Part shown: piece by piece, positions 1-7,804 of the stretch
How the letters are laid out: each line of letters begins with the position of its first letter
Position numbering within the stretch: the first letter of the stretch is position 1
Origin: Sporosarcina koreensis
Lineage (GTDB): Bacteria; Bacillota; Bacilli; Bacillales_A; Planococcaceae
DNA length: 36,972 nt
Assembly: GCF_001531445.1 (NCBI RefSeq)
Contig: NZ_LQYA01000123.1
Coordinates: 58,050-95,021 of the forward strand
Reading direction: 5' to 3'
The notes under the pieces: model-generated
Seen by the model: only the letters and a program-made list of their open reading frames with translations
What the model was told of the DNA's origin: nothing
Databases searched by the model: none
Made by a program: the position numbers and the translations under genes

Positions 1-734
1 CCAATTAAGTAACGTTTTTTCCCTCGTTGTGGGTCGAAAAAGAACTTCTTTTTGGCGGCATACATTCCGAGTAAAAACATCGGGACAATCGTAATGGGCA
101 TAAGTAAAATAATCATCATCATTTCGCCTTCGCCCATACTTCCGCTAAGCGGATCTTCACTCGTATTGCGGTGCTCCATAATTTCCGTGTAAGAACCTGT
201 TTGATAAATATTTGTTGTTTGCTGTATGTATGAGGCAAGTGCAGCCGGTTCAACGAGTGGTTCTTCCTCGGCAGGAAATAAATTCAAGCTAATAAGTGCG
301 GAAAGTAAAACCAATCCCCAAATGAGCAATGTTTTTGCTTTACGGTTGACGAAGACGAGCAATATGATTCCCATCATGCCGTACATGAATAAAATATCGC
401 CTTCCCACAGGAATGTCCCATGTAAAATGCCGATGATGATTAACAGACATGATCGCCTAAAGAGATGCCACTTCACTCTTAACTCTCTCCGTACGAACTG
501 TTCCCGCATCATCATCATGGAATACCCGAATAAAAACGTGAAAATCGGCATAAAGCTTCCTTCAACTGCAATTTTTGTAAAAGCGTAAAATCCTTCATCG
601 ATCGCCGAAAGCGGGAATAAATGAATATCATCTTTGCCCCATATCCCGTATTGGAAAATGAGTAAATTGGCTAGTAGTATACCAAATAAGCTAACTCCCC
701 GTAAGCCATCAATGACGTGAATCCGTTTCGTCAT
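1..734 (-). CDS. DUF418 (YeiB-like) membrane protein, 3' end missing
   Basis: The minus-strand frame is open from an ATG at 734 to the left edge, giving 244 codons without a stop. The C-terminus lies outside the window. The N-terminus reads MTKRIHVIDGLRGVSLFGIL, matching the conserved 'DxLRGxxLxGILxxN' opening of DUF418/YeiB proteins. Several hydrophobic membrane segments follow. Family members are usually close to 400 residues, so roughly 150 are missing. A strong AAGGAGGAG ribosome binding site lies 6-14 bases upstream of the ATG. The gene is divergent from the two-component system and shares a repeat-rich intergenic region with it, which suggests it may be a target of that system. DUF418 proteins are polytopic membrane proteins of unsettled biochemical role. 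Family call good; function unknown. Confidence 0.8.
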   Translation of the reverse strand, partial: MTKRIHVIDGLRGVSLFGILLANLLIFQYGIWGKDDIHLFPLSAIDEGFYAFTKIAVEGSFMPIFTFLFGYSMMMMREQFVRRELRVKWHLFRRSCLLIIIGILHGTFLWEGDILFMYGMMGIILLVFVNRKAKTLLIWGLVLLSALISLNLFPAEEEPLVEPAALASYIQQTTNIYQTGSYTEIMEHRNTSEDPLSGSMGEGEMMMIILLMPITIVPMFLLGMYAAKKKFFFDPQRGKKRYLI

Positions 735-798
735 CTTTTTCTCCTCCTTTGGAATCATTTCCATCATAACTTTCGATGTTTTCGTCAGATGAACGGTT

Positions 799-858
799 AC
801 CTTACGAATACCTTAATTTTCGTGTGATAAGGTAAGGTTCTGTTAAGCTTGCTATGAT
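799..858 (+). promoter_or_regulatory. Symmetrical hexamer-repeat operator and promoter of the two-component operon
   Basis: ACCTTA occurs at 799-804 and 810-815. The inverted form occurs as TAAGGT at 828-833 and 833-838 and as TAAGCT at 844-849. Within each arm the units are 11 bp apart (799/810 and 833/844). An extended -10 element (TGC-TATGAT, -10 at 853-858) follows. The -35 position, near 830-835, is occupied by the repeats rather than by a good -35 hexamer. Tandem hexamers at 11-bp spacing are typical of OmpR/PhoB-family activator sites, so autoregulation by the adjacent regulator is inferred. The binding protein is not proven. Confidence 0.55.
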
Positions 859-880
859 AGGATGAATTTAGGTGATGAGA

Positions 881-1594
881 ATGGAAAATAGAAAAATATT
901 ATTAGTAGATGATGAGCAAGCGATTTTACAAATGTTGAAGATGGTGCTAACGAAGGAGAAATTTATGAATGTGTATACGGCTGAAACAGGGGAAGAAGCC
1001 TTACATGCCGTTCAAAAGTACAAACCGGATTTCATCGTGTTGGATGTCATGTTACCGGATCTGAATGGGTTTGAATTATGTACAAAAATCCGGATGTATA
1101 CGGATGCCCATATTTTATTTCTTACCGCAAGGGTTTCGGATTTGGATATATTGACAGGGTTTGAAAAGGGCGGGGACGATTATGTGACGAAACCATTTAA
1201 TCCGCTGGAAATCGTCGCGAGAATGAAAGCCCATTTAAAGCGTAAAGGAACGAGTGATGCGGCATCTCCTATTCCGAATGACAAAGTGCATCATTTTGGA
1301 GGTTTTATCGTCAACGAGGAAGCCGGGGAGCTAATTGTGGATGGGGTTGTGACGCCTTGTCCGGCGCAAGTTTTTTTGTTGCTCGTCCATTTTTCTCAAA
1401 ACGTGAACCGGGTACTTTCGAAAGAACAATTATTTACAGCGGTGTGGGGATATGATTATATGGCAGATGATAATACAGTAATGGTTCATATAAGAAGAAT
1501 CAGGGAACGCATCGAACCGAATCCGAGCAAACCTGTCCATTTGGTCACAGTGCGTGGGTTAGGCTATAAGTTAGTGAAGGAACCCGCAAGATGA
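881..1594 (+). CDS. OmpR/PhoB-family response regulator
   Basis: A 237-residue two-domain response regulator. The receiver domain (about residues 4-117) shows the acidic pair D10-D11, the phospho-acceptor D55 in FIVLDVMLPD, and the conserved lysine in YVTKPF. The C-terminal winged helix (about 135-232) ends in the typical VHIRRIRERI...VRGLGYKL signature of DNA-binding OmpR-type regulators. The start is ambiguous among GTG 872, ATG 875 and ATG 881. I favour 881 because AGGTGAT at 870-876 can then act as the ribosome binding site. The gene overlaps its cognate kinase by 4 bases (ATGA), so the two are translationally coupled. The signal is unknown. Confidence 0.93.
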   Translation: MENRKILLVDDEQAILQMLKMVLTKEKFMNVYTAETGEEALHAVQKYKPDFIVLDVMLPDLNGFELCTKIRMYTDAHILFLTARVSDLDILTGFEKGGDDYVTKPFNPLEIVARMKAHLKRKGTSDAASPIPNDKVHHFGGFIVNEEAGELIVDGVVTPCPAQVFLLLVHFSQNVNRVLSKEQLFTAVWGYDYMADDNTVMVHIRRIRERIEPNPSKPVHLVTVRGLGYKLVKEPAR

Positions 1595-3327
1595 ATGTAA
1601 ACCATAGATTGACGTTTCATTTCTTGGCCCAATTGATCATCGCTTTTATCGCGATGTTTTTGATTGTCATTTTGGCTATTATTTTATCGATGCATCTCAT
1701 TACGAAAAGTGAATTGAAAACAAATCCACAAAAAGCAATCGTAGAAAATCTTCCTTATAGTTCTCACATTGGGGTAGATGGACAGATTGAGTTAAAGAAA
1801 GATTGGCAAAATGCTTTACTGGATCAGGAGATGTGGGTCCAAATTGTCGATCAGACAGGTGAGGTCGTGTATGCATTCAATACACCGGAACCTTTCCAAC
1901 ATTTTTATACGATGAATGATTTACTTTTAATAGAAAAAAAGAAGCGGTTGGACGATTACACAATAGATACATATTTTGAAACATGGGAACCGAAGCCGTA
2001 TTACTACTTATTTGGCCATATCGAAACAAAGCAACAGTTATTGGATAGTTGGTTTGAAGTATATAGTGAAGGCGGTTTGGTAAGAGAGGATAAAAAAGAT
2101 TCTCTAGAAAAAGTAGTGAGTGAGCATAAAGGGATGCTTGAAATTTATGAAGATGGAAAGGTAGTCGAGAGAATAGGGAAGCATCTTCCAGTGCCTGCCA
2201 ACACATTGGATGTGGTCGGTAGTATTCATGCGCCGGGGAATTATGAAACGAAGGCATATGTAGTGAATGATACGGAGGGAAACAGTGCGTGGGTTTATCA
2301 TGAAGTAAATGATGCATTTATGGATCAGCGGATTCGATTTTTTTCGAATCGAGAATTACAAACCTTTGTGATTGTCTTACTCATTACGCTCCTCGTTCCA
2401 GTGATTTTGTCCCTTTGGAATGGGTATCGTTACGGAAAGCCTTTACTGCTTTTTATGAATTGGTTAAAAATTGTGGAACGAAAGCAATATGAAGACGTGT
2501 TATCAGGAAATGAGTATAAAAAGATTTATAAGAAAAATGGGAAAGTGAAATTCCGGTATCGTTTATATAAGGATGTTTTTGAGTCATTTTCCAATATGTC
2601 AGAGAAACTTGCATTTGCTGAGCAGGAAAGAAAGCAGTTGGAAAAAACGCGTGAAGAATGGATGGCGGGCATTTCCCACGACTTGCGGACGCCTTTATCG
2701 AGTATCCAAGGATATGGCCATCTGCTGGCAAGCGGCCAATATGAGTATACAAAGGAAGAGCTGCAACAGATGGGGCAAGTCATCCGGGACAAATCGGACT
2801 ATATGGTTGATTTGGTGAATGATTTTTCGCTCGTTTTTCAATTGAAAAATAGCGCCATCTCGATTCAGAAAGAACGGTTGGATCTTAATGAATTCACTCG
2901 CAGTATGGTCAATAAATATAAAGACGATTTCACGTTGACCCGTTATGATTTCTCTTTCGAACCAACCGATCAACCTTGTGACGTGAAGATTGATCCGAAA
3001 TGGTTTGCACGTGTGCTCGATAATTTATTATCAAACGCGGTGAAGCATAATCCGCCGCATACGAAAGTACATGTGAGAATTATTTGTGAACATGGCGCAA
3101 AGATCATTAGGATTGAGGATAATGGAAAAGGGATGGACGTCTCATTCATTGATCATTTATTTACGCGGTATTATAGAGGGACGAGTACAAACGCACGGGC
3201 TGAAGGGGAAGGGCTCGGTATGAGCATTGCTTATGCAATAGTTGAATTGCACGGCGGCACGATTGAGGTGCAGTCGGAAGTGGGGGAAGGGACGACGGTT
3301 TGTATTAGACTGCATGGGTGCTCATAA
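1591..3327 (+). CDS. Membrane sensor histidine kinase
   Basis: A 578-residue sensor kinase. Transmembrane helix 1 spans about residues 12-35. An extracytoplasmic sensor region of about 220 residues follows, then transmembrane helix 2 (about 258-276), a HAMP-like linker, and a HisKA domain with the phospho-acceptor H363 in ISHDLRTPLSS. The HATPase_c domain carries the N box NLLSNAVKH (N478 onward), the G1 box DNGKGM, and the G2 box GEGLGMSIAYAIVELHGG. It starts inside the stop codon of the response regulator gene and is followed by a terminator, so regulator and kinase form a two-gene operon. The large extracellular loop resembles no sensor domain I can name. The ligand is unknown; a link to the divergent DUF418 gene is possible from position alone. 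Confidence 0.93.
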   Translation: MNVNHRLTFHFLAQLIIAFIAMFLIVILAIILSMHLITKSELKTNPQKAIVENLPYSSHIGVDGQIELKKDWQNALLDQEMWVQIVDQTGEVVYAFNTPEPFQHFYTMNDLLLIEKKKRLDDYTIDTYFETWEPKPYYYLFGHIETKQQLLDSWFEVYSEGGLVREDKKDSLEKVVSEHKGMLEIYEDGKVVERIGKHLPVPANTLDVVGSIHAPGNYETKAYVVNDTEGNSAWVYHEVNDAFMDQRIRFFSNRELQTFVIVLLITLLVPVILSLWNGYRYGKPLLLFMNWLKIVERKQYEDVLSGNEYKKIYKKNGKVKFRYRLYKDVFESFSNMSEKLAFAEQERKQLEKTREEWMAGISHDLRTPLSSIQGYGHLLASGQYEYTKEELQQMGQVIRDKSDYMVDLVNDFSLVFQLKNSAISIQKERLDLNEFTRSMVNKYKDDFTLTRYDFSFEPTDQPCDVKIDPKWFARVLDNLLSNAVKHNPPHTKVHVRIICEHGAKIIRIEDNGKGMDVSFIDHLFTRYYRGTSTNARAEGEGLGMSIAYAIVELHGGTIEVQSEVGEGTTVCIRLHGCS

Positions 3328-3347
3328 AAGAATCTCCAAAAACGATT

Positions 3348-3381
3348 GACCGCTTCGATGTTTACGCGAAGCGGTCTTTTA
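3348..3381 (+). terminator. Intrinsic terminator of the two-component operon
   Basis: GACCGCTTCG (3348-3357) pairs with CGAAGCGGTC (3367-3376), with a short loop and a T-run after the stem. It lies 20 bases after the kinase stop codon. Confidence 0.9.
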
Positions 3382-3760
3382 TATTCGCTAAGCTAGGAAA
3401 GAATGTATACATCCATGGGTGGGGATATCTCTTCTGAAATGAAAAATGCGTTCTGGGCAATCTTTTAGGTAAAGGTGATAAGGAATTTGCAATTGGGACT
3501 CCCACGGCTAAAGCCGCAAGCCCTAAATGTCATGTTGGCTGGCGCCTGAATCAGATGACGAAACGATTGAAGTACCTATCGATACAGGGTTGATAAATCA
3601 CGAAAAAGAAGATGGGAGTCTAGCCAAGCGACAATCGATTAAACAAGCAACTAGACCAAGTGGGTTATTGTGTTTGGCTTACAACCGTTCACTTCTTAAC
3701 GCGACAAGGGGACTAACAAACAGAGCAGAAGGTTTAATATTAAGAAGAGCCTTCTTTTTC
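3382..3760. other. Intergenic stretch without a recognisable gene
   Basis: About 380 bases without a convincing gene. An open frame at 3527-3775 has no ribosome binding site and an unremarkable composition, so I do not call it. A small hairpin CGGC-TAAA-GCCG lies at 3505-3516 within GGGACTCCCAC...GCAAGCCC. This is reminiscent of hairpins at the ends of IS200/IS605-type elements, but no transposase remnant can be read. An inverted AGCC...GGCT hairpin lies at about 3749-3772, just before the FapR promoter. Confidence 0.4.
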
Positions 3761-3804
3761 TTGAAAAAAGGCTAAATGTGTTTATAATTAGTACCAAGTA
3801 CTAA
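3761..3804 (+). promoter_or_regulatory. Sigma-A promoter overlapped by a FapR box
   Basis: -35 TTGAAA (3761-3766) and -10 TATAAT (3783-3788) are separated by 16 bp. TTAGTACCAAGTACTAA (3788-3804) directly overlaps the -10 and start site. This is a near-palindromic match to the Bacillus FapR operator (TTAGTACC-type, 17 bp). FapR represses fatty acid and phospholipid genes and is released by malonyl-CoA. The position is right for repression and the downstream genes are lipid-synthesis genes, so both site and target agree. Confidence 0.88.
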
Positions 3805-3832
3805 CACTAACTTATAAATAGAGGTGAAGTGA

Positions 3833-4840
3833 ATGGTAGGCGCAAGAATAACAGCTATAGGGACATATGTACCCGAAAGAAGGTTAACAAATTTTGAGCT
3901 TGAGCAAATGGTCGAAACAAATAATGAGTGGATTATTCAAAGAACAGGAATTCATGAACGAAGAATTAGCCGTCACGACGAATTTACAAGCGATTTATGT
4001 GTCTCTGCTGTAAAGGATTTAATGCATAGATATAATAAAAAGGTCGAAGATGTGGATATGATCATTGTGGCAACAAGCACACCAGATTTTCCATTCCCAT
4101 CGGTCTCAAGTATCATACAGGACCAATTAAATATTTCTCAAACAGGAGCCATAGATTTAAGTGCGGCATGTGCAGGATTTGTGTATGCCTTGCATACAGC
4201 GCACGGTTTAATTTCTTCGGGACTTCACAAAAAGATACTAGTTCTCGGAGCAGATACGATCTCTAAAGTTACGGATTATACCGATAGAAGTACATGTGTT
4301 TTATTTGGCGATGGGGCTGGTGCAGTATTAGTCGAAAGGGACGAACAGTCAAATAGCTTCATTGGATTTCATTTAGGAAGTGATGGAAGAGGAGCGCAAC
4401 ATGTATATCGTTCTGGACTATCAAAAAAGGTCAATGGGATTGAGCTAATCGATACCCAATATCTTGTACAAAATGGTAGAGAAGTTTTTCGATGGGTTGC
4501 AAGGAATGTCCCCGATAGCATAAGACAGATTTTAGAAAAGACACAAATGGGTTTAGATCAAGTTGATTGGTTTATACCTCATAGTGCTAACTTAAGGTTG
4601 ATAGAGCCAATTTGCGAAAAGCTAGAGTTCCCAATGGATAAAACTCTTTATAGCTTGGTCAAATTTGGCAATACCTCCGCTGCTACAATTCCTTTAGCTC
4701 TTGATCTTGGAATCCGGGAGAGAAGAGTCAAAAATGGCGATCGAATTCTTATGTACGGCTTTGGTTCCGGTTTAGTTCACGCTGGACAACTTTTAGAAAT
4801 AAATTTAGACCAACAAATTAATGCACCAACGCCGTTGTGA
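3833..4840 (+). CDS. fabH: Beta-ketoacyl-ACP synthase III (FabH-type)
   Basis: A 335-residue FabH-family enzyme, expected to condense an acyl-CoA starter with malonyl-ACP to begin fatty acid synthesis. The full catalytic triad is visible: C113 in DLSAACAGF, H250 in FIPHSANLR, and N280 in KFGNTSAAT. The C-terminal MYGFGSGLVHAG glycine motif is intact. The gene begins with ATG 3833 after an AGAGGTGAAG ribosome binding site and lies directly behind a FapR-controlled promoter. FabZ follows at a gap of about 50 bases. Bacilli often carry more than one FabH; that this is an accessory paralogue and not the housekeeping copy is inference, since no fabF is adjacent. It could also be a KAS III-like enzyme with an unusual starter preference. 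Confidence 0.93.
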   Translation: MVGARITAIGTYVPERRLTNFELEQMVETNNEWIIQRTGIHERRISRHDEFTSDLCVSAVKDLMHRYNKKVEDVDMIIVATSTPDFPFPSVSSIIQDQLNISQTGAIDLSAACAGFVYALHTAHGLISSGLHKKILVLGADTISKVTDYTDRSTCVLFGDGAGAVLVERDEQSNSFIGFHLGSDGRGAQHVYRSGLSKKVNGIELIDTQYLVQNGREVFRWVARNVPDSIRQILEKTQMGLDQVDWFIPHSANLRLIEPICEKLEFPMDKTLYSLVKFGNTSAATIPLALDLGIRERRVKNGDRILMYGFGSGLVHAGQLLEINLDQQINAPTPL

Positions 4841-4891
4841 AGTCTTTTGGCTATTTGCTAGAAAAATTATGACACAATGGAGGTTTTGATA

Positions 4892-5317
4892 TTGTTAGAT
4901 ACCCAAAAAATTAAAGATGTTATCAGACATCGCTATCCGTTTCTTTTAGTGGATAGAATTTTGGAATTAGAAAAAGGAAAAAGAGCAGTAGGTATAAAAA
5001 ATGTTACAGCAAATGAGAATTTTTTTAGTGGACATTTTCCGGGTTATCCAGTTATGCCAGGTGTATTAATTGTAGAAGCATTAGCTCAAGTAAGTGCAGT
5101 AGTAATGCTTACTAAAGATGGAAACCAAGGACGATTAGGTCTGTTAGCAGGCATAGATAAATGTCGTTTTAAAAAACAAGTAAGACCCGGTGATCAACTT
5201 CGTCTTGAGGTTGAAATTACTCGTTTAAAAGGCCCTATTGGGAAAGGGAAAGGAATCGCTACTGTGGATGGAGAATTAGTTTGCGAGTTAGAACTGATTT
5301 TTGCATTTGGCGATTAA
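4892..5317 (+). CDS. fabZ: 3-hydroxyacyl-ACP dehydratase FabZ
   Basis: A 141-residue hot-dog fold dehydratase that removes water from 3-hydroxyacyl-ACP in the elongation cycle. The active-site segment [12 protein letters not shown] gives H48, and the catalytic acid is E62 in VEALAQ. The N-terminal segment [13 protein letters not shown] is typical of FabZ. I choose TTG 4892 because GGAGG (4879-4883) sits 8 bases upstream and the protein then begins MLDTQKI like its homologues. The ATG at 4877 would lie inside the ribosome binding site. The gene is probably co-transcribed with fabH from the FapR promoter, since there is no terminator between them. Confidence 0.93.
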   Translation: MLDTQKIKDVIRHRYPFLLVDRILELEKGKRAVGIKNVTANENFFSGHFPGYPVMPGVLIVEALAQVSAVVMLTKDGNQGRLGLLAGIDKCRFKKQVRPGDQLRLEVEITRLKGPIGKGKGIATVDGELVCELELIFAFGD

Positions 5318-5433
5318 AATACATTTGAATTACTACCATTTGTTTAAGGAAATTTATCTTTTCATCATGGCACAATGTCGTATATGTAAAGATAGTGGAG
5401 AAAGCTAGAGTGTATCGAGGAGGGGGATGTTTT

Positions 5434-5599
5434 TTGAAATTATTCTGTGTATGCTTGGGAAAGTTCGTGTTTGCGACAAACAGTGGATCGAGCCAATCCC
5501 GGCTCAAGTGTTTTAAAAAATCCTTCTCGACTGCTGGCTCAAGGTGAAATTGTAGGGATATTTCCAGGAACAAGAATTGAGGAGCAAACTGACAGTTGA
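5434..5599 (+). pseudogene. Degraded PlsC-like acyltransferase remnant
   Basis: A strong AGGAGGGGG ribosome binding site at 5418-5426 precedes a TTG start (5434), but this frame stops after about 37 codons. A second frame, ending at the TGA 5597-5599, reads PSRLLAQGEIVGIFPGTRIE. This closely resembles the conserved 'G-x-VGIFPEGTRS' block of 1-acylglycerol-3-phosphate acyltransferases (PlsC), with the Glu of FPEGTR missing. The N-terminal HX4D catalytic motif is absent and the two parts are in different frames. I read this as a frameshifted, internally deleted plsC. Its position between fabH/fabZ and plsY fits that pathway. The identification rests on one short motif. Confidence 0.5.
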
Positions 5600-5693
5600 A
5601 TAATTTTTTTCTTTATTTACCCTGATAAATATGGAGAATTATCAATTTCAGTCCTCGTTTATTAATTTGGTTTAATGAGTAGCGACATTAAGG

Positions 5694-5837
5694 TTATTCA
5701 TATCTTTTTTGGTTAATGTACCACATAGCTCCGAATATAGAAGCGAGAATTAGAATATCTCCAATTGACTGAAAAAGCGAATCAAATGATAAAACTAATC
5801 CAATAACACCAAACAATATAATTAAATACTTAATCAT
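5694..5837 (-). CDS. Small hydrophobic membrane protein, 47 aa
   Basis: A minus-strand frame starts at ATG 5837 with AAGGAG about 11 bases upstream and ends at TAA 5694. It encodes 47 residues opening MIKYLIILFGVIGLVLSF and closing MWYINQKRYE, with two hydrophobic stretches (about 3-17 and 27-41) separated by a short acidic linker. An overlapping ATG four bases upstream gives only a three-residue frame. I do not recognise a family. It runs opposite to the lipid genes on either side, so it may be an insertion into that module. Confidence 0.5.
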   Translation of the reverse strand: MIKYLIILFGVIGLVLSFDSLFQSIGDILILASIFGAMWYINQKRYE

Positions 5838-5922
5838 TCATTTTACACTCCTTAATTCTTTTACAAGAGCATACCGAAAAACAATCGAATTGTAAAATTT
5901 ATCAAGTTTCCAACGATATGTA

Positions 5923-5958
5923 GTAAGGCATCTTATTTAGTACACTAAGATGCCTTAC
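5923..5958. repeat. Perfect 13-bp inverted repeat
   Basis: GTAAGGCATCTTA (5923-5935) and TAAGATGCCTTAC (5946-5958) form a perfect stem with a 10-base loop. A second small palindrome, TTAGT-AC-ACTAA (5937-5948), spans the loop. No T-run follows on either strand, so an ordinary terminator is unlikely. An operator, a miniature element end or an RNA hairpin are all possible. Confidence 0.75.
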
Positions 5959-6206
5959 GACTGTATGCAATTATTAATTCCTATTTCAATAAGGGTTTAA
6001 TTGATTTAGAGAGAAAAAGATTCGAGCATTTAGATAGCATTATTGATTACCTGGCTACTATCGGCTGTTCAGTTGAAGAAGTGAAAGTACCAGTTCAGCT
6101 AAATGCTAACTCGATGTTGAAAATAAAAAAGGATAGCTCAACTACGACAAATAAAGATATTGATACTTTTGAAGCGTGTGGATCAATGGGAACGCAGTGG
6201 ATTTGA
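5949..6206 (+). other. Open frame without start codon, possible gene remnant
   Basis: After the TAA at 5946-5948, one frame stays open to TGA 6204-6206 (85 codons). It has protein-like composition (SYFNKGLIDLERKRFEHLDS..., then KKDSSTTTNKDIDTFEACGS). It has no credible start codon or ribosome binding site. I recognise no family. It may be the tail of a decayed gene or chance. Confidence 0.25.
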
Positions 6207-6300
6207 TCCAGTTTCTTAAGATATAGTCAATACTTCCGTTAATATGCGCAGTTGTCATATGACGATTTGCCGTAAAAGTACTTGTGGGAGGAGAGTAAAG

Positions 6301-6921
6301 ATGGATATTTTAAAGCTTTTTGTTGCCTTAGTTTTTGGTTACCTTTTAGGTAGTCTTAATACAGCAGTGATTGTAGGGAAAATATATGGTATGGACATAA
6401 GAAACCACGGAAGCAAAAGTGCCGGGCTTACCAATACTCTAAGGACACTTGGGAAAGCTGCTGCGGTATTTGTTCTTTTGGGAGATATATTAAAAGGGAT
6501 AATTGCCTGTTTAATAGGATTGCTACTTGGCGTTTACTTTTATTCGGGAGGGGCGATGGATTCCGTAAGCCTTTTAGTGGCGGGTGCAGGAGCAGTTATA
6601 GGGCATAACTGGCCGATATATTTTAGGTTTAAAGGGGGAAAGGGAGCACTAACAGCAGTGGCTGTACTGTTTATGATTGACTGGGTTATGGGCCTTTTAT
6701 GCCTTGGTTTTTTTGTAATAATAATTGCTTTAACAAGGTATGTTTCTTTAGGCACCATATTAGCTACAATGCTTATTGCGGCTATTTCATTTATTCCTGT
6801 TTTTGGGCATACCTTATATGTTACTATTTTTGTATGCCTACTGGCTCTTATGGTTATTGTTAGACACAGGGAAAATATACAAAGGCTGCTTTCAGGAACA
6901 GAAAATAAACTTGCTTTTTGA
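6301..6921 (+). CDS. plsY: Glycerol-3-phosphate acyltransferase PlsY
   Basis: A 206-residue integral membrane enzyme that transfers an acyl group from acyl-phosphate to glycerol-3-phosphate, the first step of phospholipid synthesis. The family motifs are present in order: GSLNTA (motif 1, about 17-22); HGSKSAGLTN at the place of the phosphate-binding GSGNPGATN loop (motif 2, with the usual Asn-Pro changed); and GHNWPIYFRFKGGKG (motif 3). The C-terminal RHRENIQRLLSGTENK tail is typical. About five membrane helices are visible. ATG 6301 is preceded by GGGAGGAGAG. The altered motif 2 suggests a divergent paralogue. It probably belonged to the fabH-fabZ-plsC set upstream, but about 980 bases now separate it and no FapR box of its own is visible. 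Confidence 0.9.
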   Translation: MDILKLFVALVFGYLLGSLNTAVIVGKIYGMDIRNHGSKSAGLTNTLRTLGKAAAVFVLLGDILKGIIACLIGLLLGVYFYSGGAMDSVSLLVAGAGAVIGHNWPIYFRFKGGKGALTAVAVLFMIDWVMGLLCLGFFVIIIALTRYVSLGTILATMLIAAISFIPVFGHTLYVTIFVCLLALMVIVRHRENIQRLLSGTENKLAF

Positions 6922-6986
6922 TTTTTCGCAGCGTTGAGCATCTCACTTGTTCCTCAAACGGGCGTGCGATTGTTGAAGATCATACT

Positions 6987-7028
6987 AGCCCTAATTCCTT
7001 GGTTAAGATACGGAGGGGTTAGGCTTTT
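6987..7028 (+). terminator. Possible terminator after plsY
   Basis: An imperfect hairpin pairs AGCC.TAA (6987 onward) with GGGGTTAGGCT (7015-7025), followed by TTTTTG. The stem has bulges, so this is only a candidate. Confidence 0.35.
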
Positions 7029-7135
7029 TGGGTATTCATGCGATGTGACTGCCTTTTTGGCAACCATATCTAACAAACTCATATTTCGTCAAGGACATAT
7101 TATGAAACAGTGCTTTACTAAAGGAGTTGTATAAA

Positions 7136-7804
7136 ATGAATGAAAATAAAAGTACAGAAATAAAACGCTTTTCAAAAGCAGAAAACATTCTACCACAGAT
7201 CAATAATAAAACTAAGCTAGGCGACTTACGAAAAATCGCGAAGGACATTAAAAAAGATCACGAACTAGCTATGGAACTTTGGTCAACCGAGGAATTTTTG
7301 CCCAGACTATTAGCAATCTTAATTATGGACAAAAAACTTCTTTCACAAGATGTGCTAAATAAGCTTGATAAGGATATGCAGACTCACTCTTTTGATGAGC
7401 GAAATAACTTAATGGACTGGTTAATGGCTAATCAGCTTACGAAAGACAAAAAGAAAATTGCATTGATGGAGTCATGGGAAAATAGCCCTTCAGCTCTTCA
7501 AAGGCGAGCCTTCTGGTATTATCAAGCGCGATTGAGATGGACTGGACAAACACCGCCTGATAACACCGCAGACTTGCTATCTGCAGTAGAAGCTACTATT
7601 ACGCAGGAAGAACCGGAAGTTCAATGGGCTATGAATTTCACCGCAGGCTGGATAGGCGTTTATGATGAAAAGAATCGTGCACGTTGTATTAAACTTGGTG
7701 AGAAAACGGGTCTTTACAAAGATGAGAAAGTAGCAAAAGGATGTACTCCCAGCTATTTGCCGGAGTTCATTACGATTGAAGTTAACAAACGACATAATAA
7801 TTAG
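7136..7804 (+). CDS. DNA alkylation repair protein (AlkD-like HEAT-repeat family)
   Basis: A 222-residue all-helical protein. The segments ELWSTEEFLPRLLAILIMDKKLLS, MDWLMANQLTKDKKK and the closing KGCTPSYLPEFITIEVNKR match the DNA alkylation repair enzyme family (AlkC/AlkD HEAT-like glycosylases acting on alkylated purines). I set the start at ATG 7136 (MNENKSTEIKR), 9 bases after AAGGAG (7121-7126); a TTG at 7127 is too close to that site. The gene stands alone between non-coding stretches. Activity on alkylated bases is inferred from the family, some members of which lack proven glycosylase function. Confidence 0.82.
   Translation: MNENKSTEIKRFSKAENILPQINNKTKLGDLRKIAKDIKKDHELAMELWSTEEFLPRLLAILIMDKKLLSQDVLNKLDKDMQTHSFDERNNLMDWLMANQLTKDKKKIALMESWENSPSALQRRAFWYYQARLRWTGQTPPDNTADLLSAVEATITQEEPEVQWAMNFTAGWIGVYDEKNRARCIKLGEKTGLYKDEKVAKGCTPSYLPEFITIEVNKRHNN

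Noticed and set aside
226-588. Plus-strand open frame of 120 codons
   Set aside because: It is antisense to the DUF418 gene, with low-complexity composition and no ribosome binding site.
3490-3530. Possible IS200/IS605 end hairpin
   Set aside because: The hairpin wording is suggestive, but no TnpA or TnpB remnant or matching second end is visible.
3527-3775. 82-codon frame before the FapR promoter
   Set aside because: No ribosome binding site or recognisable motif, and it runs into the promoter and hairpin region.
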